From Acidimicrobiia bacterium (GTDB lineage: Bacteria > Actinomycetota > Acidimicrobiia > Acidimicrobiales > Poriferisodalaceae): a stretch of 37,185 nucleotides of DNA. Below are positions 21,139 through 28,512 of this stretch, piece after piece (within the stretch, counting starts at the first letter, position 1; every line of letters begins with the position of its first letter). A program made the position numbers and the translations under genes. The stretch is taken from NCBI GenBank assembly GCA_022827265.1, contig JAJDTF010000092.1, positions 1 through 37,185 of the forward strand, read 5' to 3'. The notes below the pieces were generated by a model. That model worked only from the letters and a program-made list of their open reading frames with translations, searched no databases and was not told the DNA's origin.

Positions 21139-22565
21139 GTTCCGACCAACTCGTAGGTAGAGGGGTCCAATAAACCGATCAGCGAAGATTCCTCGCCGGG
21201 TTTGTATCCGACCATCACGGACGTGCGGGCCCTGCCTACGGCCATCGCCAGCATCCGTCGCAGCCGTTCGAGGTCGGCATCGCCGTCGTCGGCGCCGTGC
21301 GGCGTCACCCGTTGGCTCAGGCCGGGAAGCAGTACGTGATCGAATTCGAGCCCTTTGGCGGAGTGCATCGTGCAGAGGGCAGCGACTTCAGGCCCGGTGG
21401 GCCATTCGTTCTGTCTCGTCAGTTCGCAGAATGGAATTCCGCGCTCGGTTAGCACCTTGCGGGCTTCGCTGAACCATCCGCCTCCACGGGGCTGCAGCAG
21501 GACAACAGACTCTTGTTCCAGATCGGCGACGCGCTCGAGACGTTCGAGCATGACTTTGAGCTGGTCGCTGTACTTGCCAGCTACCACCAGCGGCTTGGCA
21601 CCTGAGCGCCGACACGCTTCGAAGTCCGGCAGCGTGCCGTCGTCCTCTAGCGGGAGCCCTTCCACCAGCGGGTATGCGAACGCTGCTATCTCGGCCGTGT
21701 TGCGGTAGTTCGTCTTGAGAGTGTGAATGATCTCTGGACGGGCGCTGATGCCGACCTCGCGCCATTTGAAGTACTGCGGGTAGATGCGCTGCACTGCGTC
21801 GAGCACGAATGTCGTGTTGTGCGGGTCCTGCAGGTGTTGCTGGACGGCGCGTATCTGGTTGGCTGAGAAATCCTGTGCCTCATCGACGATCACGACGTCA
21901 TAGGCCTTGTAGGAGGTAGCCGCTGCGGCGAGCATCGTGAGATCGCTCCAGTCGATCTTCCCGCGTTGCCGCTTCGAGTCCATGTACGCGGGTATCACCC
22001 CATAGATCAACTTCTCACGCGTCGGCTGGGCGACACGCGGAGCCTTACCCCGGCCTTCCCGGTCGACCGTGAGGTAGCCCGAGAGATCGTCGGGGTCGAA
22101 GTCGACAGGGTCGTACTCAAAACGGCCCATGACGTACTGAACCTCGTCAACGAAGAACTCATGTTGACGCTTCGTAGCAAAGCTGTCGATGTGTGGTCGG
22201 AGCATGGCCACGGTCTCATCACCGTCGACGATGTCGACATTGCCCACGAGCGACCTTGCCCACCGGCCGAAGGTCTTGATCTCGAGGTCCAGCGCATCGT
22301 CCTGCGGCGTCGAGTTCCGAGCGAGTTCAGCGATGTAGCCCTCAAGGGTCCGGTTGAAGGTCAGGACAAGCACCCGCACCGGCGCTTCGTGGCCGAGGCG
22401 CTCGCGTCGATCCAAGCGAACCCGGATCTGCTCCTTCAGCCTCAAGAGAGCCGTCGTGGTCTTGCCGCTTCCTGCAGCACCCCGGATTATTCGAAACCCC
22501 GGTTTGACATCGGCGAGCACCTTCAACTGCTCAGGTGTCGGTGTGACGGACGGCAAGGCGCGCAT
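21135..22565 (-). CDS. UvrD/Rep-like superfamily 1 helicase
   Basis: 476 residues from the ATG at 22565 (an upstream TTG at 22613 is possible but looks unrelated). SF1 motifs appear in order: Walker A RGAAGSGKTTTAL (28-40), VLTFNRTLEGYI, DEAQD (228-232), LKTNYRNT (283-290), and CTMHSAKGLEFDHVLLPG (398-415). The last motif reads AMAVGRAR (440-447), where family members have a V-A-x-T-R-A-R-type motif. It is short for UvrD (about 700), lacking large 1B/2B insertions, which is typical of helicases in defence operons. It would translocate on or unwind DNA using ATP. It is the first gene of a three-gene operon with the DarT-like and glycohydrolase genes, overlapping the next by 4 nt. Confidence 0.92.
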   Translation of the reverse strand: MRALPSVTPTPEQLKVLADVKPGFRIIRGAAGSGKTTTALLRLKEQIRVRLDRRERLGHEAPVRVLVLTFNRTLEGYIAELARNSTPQDDALDLEIKTFGRWARSLVGNVDIVDGDETVAMLRPHIDSFATKRQHEFFVDEVQYVMGRFEYDPVDFDPDDLSGYLTVDREGRGKAPRVAQPTREKLIYGVIPAYMDSKRQRGKIDWSDLTMLAAAATSYKAYDVVIVDEAQDFSANQIRAVQQHLQDPHNTTFVLDAVQRIYPQYFKWREVGISARPEIIHTLKTNYRNTAEIAAFAYPLVEGLPLEDDGTLPDFEACRRSGAKPLVVAGKYSDQLKVMLERLERVADLEQESVVLLQPRGGGWFSEARKVLTERGIPFCELTRQNEWPTGPEVAALCTMHSAKGLEFDHVLLPGLSQRVTPHGADDGDADLERLRRMLAMAVGRARTSVMVGYKPGEESSLIGLLDPSTYELVGT

Positions 22566-22615
22566 CTCGATAGCTCTCTGTTGTCGGCCCCACTGCCTGG
22601 GACCACGTGACAACG

Positions 22616-22621
22616 AGAATA
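22616..22621 (-). promoter_or_regulatory. Possible -10 box for the helicase-DarT-glycohydrolase operon
   Basis: TATTCT on the minus strand, about 50 nt before the helicase ATG at 22565. It is the only good -10 match in the gap between this operon and the upstream gene. No clear -35 was found. Confidence 0.4.
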
Positions 22622-22689
22622 CTGCACCAACGCATCTCCCGATCTGCGGCGTTTGCGCGGCCTGAGTCCCGGTGGGTCGCCCAGGTAAG

Positions 22690-24336
22690 CTAATTGGCGG
22701 GGCAGAGGGTTGGTATCAGGGTGGTGGCTAGGGCGTTGGCTTGTTGCAGCGACTGGGTGAGCAACTCGCCGTAGAGGTTGTTGCAGGTGAACCAGACGCC
22801 GGTGCGGTCGTCGCCGCGGGTGACGGCGGGCATGTCGGAGTGGGAATTTTCGATGGCATCGAAGACGCCTCGTGGTTCGCTGCGCCCGAACGCGATCCAG
22901 GCTTCGACCGTCGTTGCGGCGGCGCGGCCTCTCACTACGAATTCTGCCTCTACGTCGACTGAGTGCTGTGTGCTGACTTCGCTGTGCCCGGCTTCTTGCA
23001 GCACGTCCTCGACGGTGGCCAGCGCTGCCCAGTACTCGGGCGGGCGCGTCGGTTCGGGCACCACGATCGAGTACGCCCAGTGGCTGCCGGGCGTGTCCGA
23101 GGCGTAGAAGAACAAGCGTCGGTCGTCAGCGCTCCACTGCAGCTTCGGCGCCACATTCGGCGAGAAGGGCTCGAATCCCTCCACTTCGATCACATGCTCA
23201 TCGCCCGGGTACAGCCCCGGCAAGTCGCTGACCACAATCATCTTCTGGTCGTCGTACCAGTGGCGGAACGCTGCGACCCGTGAGCCATCACGGGACCACG
23301 CTGCGCCGCGCCCCGCGGCATCGGCCAGCATGACCCGCGCCGAGCCGTCTCGCAGGCGCATGGCCATCAGCGTGATGCCCGAGCCGTACGTGAGCAGCTC
23401 GCCGTCGGGCGACCACGCCGGCCTCACGTCGGGCCCGACGCCGGAAGCCAACACCTGCTCGTCGCCGGTCGCGATGTCCACCGCGACGATGAAGTGGTCG
23501 AACTCGCCGGCACCATCGCCATCGGGCACCCGTGCCCGCCGCGAGAAGACCAGCTGCTCGCCGTCGGGCGACCACGCCGGGTCGCGGTCGAGCACCACAC
23601 CGTCGGTGATCTGGGCGAGGCCAAGCGCATCTGGCTGGACGATGAGGAGGTGACTTGTCCGCTCCCCGTCGACGATTGCGTCCTGGGAGAATGCGATCCA
23701 CTCGCCGTCGGGCGACCATGCCGGGTCGCTCAGCCCGTACTGCGCCGTCAGGAACGGCATGTCCCCGGTGCCGTCGCCGTCGGCTGTCCACAATGCGGCG
23801 CCGACCCGGAACACCATGCGCCGGCAGTCGGGCGACCACGACAGATGATCGACACCCTCGGGCTTGCTGCTCGCGAAGTGCAGGGGAAGCTGGATGCGGT
23901 AGGCGGGCAGTGTTCCCAGGCACACCTCTGCGGGCGGGCCGAGCTCGGCGGACCGCACTCGGCTCGGGATGTACGGCTCGACACCGGACACCGGGTGCTC
24001 CGGTTCGCCGAACGCCTCCGACAGCTCGGCGCCGGACTCGTCGTCGGCCTCGGTGGGCTCCTCGCCTGATGCGGGCGGTGCCGAATCCGCCGGCACCTCA
24101 GCGAGGGCAGCCGCAGCGGTCGTCACCGGCGCGGCATCCTCCTCGGGCGCGACCGCATCCGCGCTCGTCTCCGGGGCCTCCTCTGCGGACTCGGCGTCGT
24201 CAGCGGCTCCGTTCGATCCCAACAGCGAACTCAGCGCGACAGCAGCGATGAGCAGCACGCCGGCGACGGCCGCGATCAGCCACCGTCGCTTTCGAGGCTC
24301 ATCAGTGCCGCGGCGGCCTGAGCGCTGCACCACCAT
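22690..24336 (-). CDS. Membrane-anchored PD40 beta-propeller protein (TolB-like)
   Basis: 548 residues from the ATG at 24336. A basic stretch (RKRRW) precedes one hydrophobic helix, LIAAVAGVLLIAAVALSSLL, then comes a long acidic, Ala/Glu-rich linker to about residue 115. The rest is extracytoplasmic: repeated blades carrying DPAWSPDGEWIAF, RDPAWSPDGEQLVF, RPAWSPDGELLTYG and similar WSPDG motifs, the PD40/TolB propeller repeat. It probably binds a ligand or partner outside the membrane; no enzyme motif is seen. Cysteines in the last domain (TCNNLYGE and TLCPAN) could form a disulfide. An upstream in-frame start at 24399 would run into a dispersed repeat and is less likely. Confidence 0.85.
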   Translation of the reverse strand: MVVQRSGRRGTDEPRKRRWLIAAVAGVLLIAAVALSSLLGSNGAADDAESAEEAPETSADAVAPEEDAAPVTTAAAALAEVPADSAPPASGEEPTEADDESGAELSEAFGEPEHPVSGVEPYIPSRVRSAELGPPAEVCLGTLPAYRIQLPLHFASSKPEGVDHLSWSPDCRRMVFRVGAALWTADGDGTGDMPFLTAQYGLSDPAWSPDGEWIAFSQDAIVDGERTSHLLIVQPDALGLAQITDGVVLDRDPAWSPDGEQLVFSRRARVPDGDGAGEFDHFIVAVDIATGDEQVLASGVGPDVRPAWSPDGELLTYGSGITLMAMRLRDGSARVMLADAAGRGAAWSRDGSRVAAFRHWYDDQKMIVVSDLPGLYPGDEHVIEVEGFEPFSPNVAPKLQWSADDRRLFFYASDTPGSHWAYSIVVPEPTRPPEYWAALATVEDVLQEAGHSEVSTQHSVDVEAEFVVRGRAAATTVEAWIAFGRSEPRGVFDAIENSHSDMPAVTRGDDRTGVWFTCNNLYGELLTQSLQQANALATTLIPTLCPAN

Positions 24337-24399
24337 GCGTGCGACCGTACTTGCAGCCGCCCACGCACAGTCCGCCAGAGGACGCACGGAGCAGCGCAT

Positions 24400-24465
24400 C
24401 CCAGAGCCTGAGCCGGCAGGCGAAGCCGGGGCCGAGCGGCCCGTGAGCGCAGCGAAGGAGGGCGG
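24400..24465 (-). repeat. Dispersed repeat, copy C (inverted)
   Basis: This stretch matches the reverse complement of the 74-bp repeats at 30831 and 32144, with a few mismatches and small gaps. The core GAGCGGCCCGTGAGCG is conserved. It lies between the propeller gene and the C26 hydrolase gene. Confidence 0.65.
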
Positions 24466-24512
24466 CAGGCATGGGCGAAGCGACCTGCAGGCGTGCCTCT
24501 CCGCGCATTCTC

Positions 24513-24518
24513 TAGGGT
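24513..24518 (+). promoter_or_regulatory. -10 box TAGGGT, leaderless start
   Basis: TAGGGT ends 6 nt before the GTG at 24525, with no ribosome site in between, so this GTG is the likely leaderless start. Confidence 0.5.
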
Positions 24519-24524
24519 GGCTCG

Positions 24525-25355
24525 GTGCCCAAGCCGCTGATCGGACTGTCGGGACGGCGCCGCGCCGGCGCCCGCATCCGGGGGTTTCCGCCGGTGTTCG
24601 TCGACGTCGAAGTCGATCTGTACATCGCTCACTACGCCCAGGCGGTGCACGCTGCGGGAGCCATCGCAGTGCACGTGCCGCTCGATGCCGACCCGGCCGA
24701 TGTGGTGCCGCGCCTCGACGCCGTGCTGCTCACGGGCGGCGAGGACGTGGCTGCATGCCTGTATGCCGATCGCCTGCACGAGCAGATCTACGACGGCATC
24801 GACCCGTTCGCCGAGCGCGCCGCAGGATTCGACAACGACACCGTCAGCGCTGTCGACTCAGTTCCGATGCTCGCTCGCAGCGACGGCGAGCACAGCAACC
24901 CGTCCGCTGCCGCCAACGACCGCGTGCCGCTGCGCGATGCGTTCGAGATCGCCCTGCTCGACGCCGCCGTCAGCAGCGGCCTGCCGGTGCTGGGCATCTG
25001 CCGCGGCCCGCAGCTCATCAACATCGCCGCTGGGGGCACCCTGCACCAGCACCTGCCCGAGCACGCAGCCACCGACGGGCCGCCCGACGCCACGCCCCAC
25101 ACCGTCATCACCGTCGAAGGCAGCCAGCTACGCGACATGTACGGCCCAGAGGTGGCAGTGAACTCGCTGCATCACCAGGCGGTGGATGAGCTCGGCGACG
25201 GCTACATCGCGACGGCGCACTCCCCCGACGGGATCATCGAGGGCATCGAGCACGCGGAGCTGCCGATCCTGGCCGTGCAGTGGCACCCCGAGCTGATGAC
25301 CGGGGCACTCGCCGACCCCTGCTTCCGCTGGCTCGTCGACCACGCCAGCACCTGA
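24525..25355 (+). CDS. Gamma-glutamyl-GABA hydrolase-like protein (peptidase C26, PuuD type)
   Basis: A 276-residue class I glutamine-amidotransferase-fold hydrolase. The nucleophile elbow is LPVLGICRGPQLIN with C159, and the catalytic His-Glu pair is in VQWHPE (H254, E256). The oxyanion strand AVLLTGGEDV is at 66-75 and NSLHHQAV at 213-220. PuuD-type enzymes hydrolyse gamma-glutamyl amides such as gamma-glutamyl-GABA in polyamine breakdown. An unusual insertion of about 30 residues (roughly 100-130, with SVPMLARSDGEHSNPSAAA) sits before the elbow and may cover the active site. No other polyamine genes are in the window, so the exact substrate is open. Confidence 0.9.
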   Translation: MPKPLIGLSGRRRAGARIRGFPPVFVDVEVDLYIAHYAQAVHAAGAIAVHVPLDADPADVVPRLDAVLLTGGEDVAACLYADRLHEQIYDGIDPFAERAAGFDNDTVSAVDSVPMLARSDGEHSNPSAAANDRVPLRDAFEIALLDAAVSSGLPVLGICRGPQLINIAAGGTLHQHLPEHAATDGPPDATPHTVITVEGSQLRDMYGPEVAVNSLHHQAVDELGDGYIATAHSPDGIIEGIEHAELPILAVQWHPELMTGALADPCFRWLVDHAST

Positions 25356-25453
25356 TTGCCGCGGCGGCGCGACAACCCGAACTGCAGCCGCCGTCTACGC
25401 CTCCGACGCTGTGAGTGTGCTTTCGAGTGTGACCGGGCGAGAGGGCTGTCGGC

Positions 25454-26488
25454 TCAGCCGCCGGGAGAGTCGCCCTCGACGGCGGCCCGCACCCGCGGGA
25501 TGACATTTCGAGCCAACCGTTCGAGCGACGCGTTGAACAGCGACGGGGCGATGCCGGGCGAGGCGCCCCAGGTGCAGACGTCGGTGAAGCCGTACTGCTG
25601 AATGAACCCAGTCAGCTCGGCGACGCAGTGGTCCTCGTCGCCGACGATCCAGTTCTGGGGAATCGCACCCTTCGACGGGTCGAATGCCGTGAACTCATCG
25701 GGCGTCTCGGCGAAGAACTTGGCGTACACGCCGAGCCGGTAGCGCTCTGCGGCCTTGATGGGATTCCACTCGCGCTCCACATCGTCGGTGACGAACACCG
25801 AGCGGATGATGCCCACCCGGTAGTCGTCGGGATCACGACCGGACGCCCGCAGCTCGTCGCGCCAAGGATCCATCACCACCTCGGGCGCGCCCTGCGGCAG
25901 CAGGTGCGTGTCGAAACGTGCAGCCCGCACCGCTGCGTTGGCACTCATGCCTGCGATCCACAGCGGCGGGCCCCCGGGCTGCACCGGCGCCGGCGTCACC
26001 AGCAGGTCGTCGAAGCGGTGGCGCTTGCCGTGGAAGCTGAACGGCTCCCCCTTCCACGCCAGCCGCAGGATCTGCACCAGCTCTTCGGTGAGCGACACCC
26101 GGCGCGACTGGGGAATCCCGAAGCCACGGAACTCGTGCGCCGCGTAGCCCATGCCGATGCCCAGCTCGATGCGCCCGCCGGAGATGTTGTCGAGAATCGC
26201 CAGATCTTCCGCCAGCCGGATCGGGTGCGCAAACGGCGCCAGCAGGATGTCGGTGGACAGGCGGATCCTCGACGTGCGAGCGGCCACCGCCCCGGCCACC
26301 GGCACGAAGTTCGGCAGGTGCCCGTCGTCGAGGAAGTGGTGCTCGGTGAACCACGCCAGGTCGAACCCCAGCTCATCGGCCATCTCGAGCTGATCGAGCG
26401 CTTGCGCGTACATCTCGGGCAGCGGCACATCGCTGCCGGGCGGACTCCGCAGATCGTGGACGACCCCGAAACGCAGTGGTTGAGCCAT
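25454..26488 (-). CDS. LLM-class flavin-dependent oxidoreductase
   Basis: A complete 344-residue luciferase-like protein. The opening PLRFGVVHDLR, the WFTEHHFLDDGHLPN segment (47-61), SGGRIELGIGMGYAAHEF near 104-121, and GGPPLWIAGMSANAAVRAA are typical family landmarks. Such enzymes use FMNH2 or F420H2 and O2 or act as F420-dependent dehydrogenases. It is divergent from the Baeyer-Villiger monooxygenase gene; LLM, BVMO and the downstream molybdoenzyme may serve one degradation route, but that is inference. The ATG at 26488 is preceded by only a weak ribosome site. It is complete, unlike the relative at the left edge. Confidence 0.92.
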   Translation of the reverse strand: MAQPLRFGVVHDLRSPPGSDVPLPEMYAQALDQLEMADELGFDLAWFTEHHFLDDGHLPNFVPVAGAVAARTSRIRLSTDILLAPFAHPIRLAEDLAILDNISGGRIELGIGMGYAAHEFRGFGIPQSRRVSLTEELVQILRLAWKGEPFSFHGKRHRFDDLLVTPAPVQPGGPPLWIAGMSANAAVRAARFDTHLLPQGAPEVVMDPWRDELRASGRDPDDYRVGIIRSVFVTDDVEREWNPIKAAERYRLGVYAKFFAETPDEFTAFDPSKGAIPQNWIVGDEDHCVAELTGFIQQYGFTDVCTWGASPGIAPSLFNASLERLARNVIPRVRAAVEGDSPGG

Positions 26489-26686
26489 GGCCGGAGACTA
26501 CGACGGCGCCGCAGCGCCGGGTTGAGGACCCACGCGCCGCACTGCCCGAAAATTTCCTAAGACGCGTTCGACTATGGTGAAGCGCAGGGCTGGGGCATAC
26601 ATCAGGACGACCCGGAGCCGGGTCGCCACCGCCGGTTCGCCCGCAACCGCCGGCCCCGGCAGGGCCTCGATAACGGGGGATTTCTC

Positions 26687-28402
26687 ATGGCAGAGGGAAC
26701 GACGAACGGCACAGCCAACGGCTCGCACAGCGCGGCGCCGTCGGCCGATGGCACGAACGACTACGAGGTCATCATCATCGGCGCGGGCGTGGCCGGCATC
26801 TACCAGATGTACCGGCTGGCCGAGCGAGGCGTGCATGCGACCGTGCTCGAGATGGGCAGCGACCTCGGCGGCACCTGGTTCTGGAACCGCTACCCCGGCT
26901 GCCGATTCGACTCGGAGAGCTACACCTACGGCTACTCGTTCTCCGACGAGCTGCTCGAGGAGTGGCACTGGAAGGAACGCTTCTCAGGCCAGCCCGAGAA
27001 CCTGCGCTACCTCAACTACGTCGCAGACAAGTTCGACCTGCGCAAGCACATGCAGTTCAACTGCACCGTCGAGACGGCGCACTTCGACGACGATGCGGGC
27101 ATCTGGCGACTGCACCTGGGCGACGGACGCGACCTGAGCTGCCGCTTCCTGCTGACCGCACTGGGCCTGCTGTCGGCGCCCACCTACCCCCGCATCGAGG
27201 GCGTCAACGCCGACGGCACCGACGTGTTCCGTGGCCCGTCGTTCCACACCTACCACTGGCCTGCCGATCCGGTCGAGATCAAGGGCAAGCGGGTGGCGGT
27301 CATCGGCACCGGCGCCACCGGCGTGCAGGCCATCGCCGCCATCGGCGAGCAGGCCGACCACCTCACGGTCTTCCAGCGTCGGCCGAACTGGTGCGCCCCG
27401 CTGCACAACAGCGAGATCTCCGACGAGGAGATGGCCGGCATCCGCGCCCGCTACGACGAGATCTTCGACAAGTGCGCCCGCACGCCCGGCGGCTTCGAGC
27501 ACGAACCCGACCGCCGCGGCTTCTGGAACGTGGCGCCAGAAGAGCGCCGCGCCATGTGGGAGAAGCTGTACGGCGAACCGGGCTTCGGCATCTGGATGGC
27601 CAACTTCCGCGAGATCTTCTTCGACGAGGAGGCCAACGCCGAGCTGTCGGCATTCATCGCCGACAAGATCCGTGAGCGGGTCGACGACCCGATCGTGGCC
27701 GACAAGCTGATCCCCAAGGATCACGGCTTCGGCGTGCAGCGGGTGCCGCTCGAGACGCGCTACTACGAGACCTACAACCGCCCGAACGTGGACCTGGTGG
27801 ACATCAAGGAAACGCCGATCACCCGGATCACGCCCACCGGCATCGAGACCACCGAGGGGCACCACGAGTTCGATCTCATCGTGTACGCCACCGGCTTCGA
27901 TGCCATCACCGGCTCGTTCGACCGGATCGACTTCCAGGGCTCGGGCGGTCTCAAGCTGCGCGACAAGTGGAAGGACGGTCCGGTCACCTACATCGGGCTG
28001 ATGGTGAACGGCTTCCCGAACCTGCTGACCATCGCCGGGCCGCAGAGCGGCTCAGCGTCCACCAACTACCCGCGGGGCATCGAGATCGGCGTCGACTGGG
28101 TGACCAGCATGCTCGACTTCGTCTGGGAGAACGGCTACACCCGCTTCGAGGCCGACCGCGACGCAGAGACGGAGTGGACGAACCACGTCATGGAGATGTA
28201 CAGCATGATGCTGATGCGCAAGGCGCAGGGCTGGTTCACCGGCTACAACTCGAACGTGGACGGCCACGAGAAGGGCACCATCCGCTACCTCGTGTACAAC
28301 GGCGGCGCCCCCAAGTACAAGCGCCGGATCGACGAGATCGCTGATCACGATTACGAGGGCGTGTCGTTCGCGACCGAGCGCACGGCCGTCGGCGTCGGCT
28401 GA
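26687..28402 (+). CDS. Flavin-containing Baeyer-Villiger monooxygenase
   Basis: A 571-residue FAD/NADPH enzyme. After a 25-residue low-complexity lead come the FAD Rossmann motif GAGVAG (32-37), the GGTWFWNRYPGCRFD block (61-75), and the BVMO fingerprint FRGPSFHTYHWP (181-192, F-x-G-x3-H-x3-W-P). The NADPH motif GTGATGVQ (207-214) follows. The YATGFDAITG segment near 400 is the usual ATG motif. The enzyme would insert oxygen next to a ketone carbonyl (cyclohexanone/cycloalkanone type or a steroid ketone). The start ATG follows a GGGGGA ribosome site. A possible promoter (TATGGT at 26573) gives a leader of about 100 nt. Confidence 0.95.
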   Translation: MAEGTTNGTANGSHSAAPSADGTNDYEVIIIGAGVAGIYQMYRLAERGVHATVLEMGSDLGGTWFWNRYPGCRFDSESYTYGYSFSDELLEEWHWKERFSGQPENLRYLNYVADKFDLRKHMQFNCTVETAHFDDDAGIWRLHLGDGRDLSCRFLLTALGLLSAPTYPRIEGVNADGTDVFRGPSFHTYHWPADPVEIKGKRVAVIGTGATGVQAIAAIGEQADHLTVFQRRPNWCAPLHNSEISDEEMAGIRARYDEIFDKCARTPGGFEHEPDRRGFWNVAPEERRAMWEKLYGEPGFGIWMANFREIFFDEEANAELSAFIADKIRERVDDPIVADKLIPKDHGFGVQRVPLETRYYETYNRPNVDLVDIKETPITRITPTGIETTEGHHEFDLIVYATGFDAITGSFDRIDFQGSGGLKLRDKWKDGPVTYIGLMVNGFPNLLTIAGPQSGSASTNYPRGIEIGVDWVTSMLDFVWENGYTRFEADRDAETEWTNHVMEMYSMMLMRKAQGWFTGYNSNVDGHEKGTIRYLVYNGGAPKYKRRIDEIADHDYEGVSFATERTAVGVG

Positions 28403-28512
28403 ACCGAAGCAGCACTGAGTACTCTCCGGCCCGGCCGAACCGGGGTCTCGGTTCGGGTGTATTGCGTCGCCTGAACGTCGGTCGATGCCGTGATCGGAGG
28501 TCTCACCGCACC

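Noticed and set aside
26984-27865. 293-residue minus-strand open frame
   Set aside because: Lies entirely opposite the Baeyer-Villiger monooxygenase coding region and has no recognisable motif.
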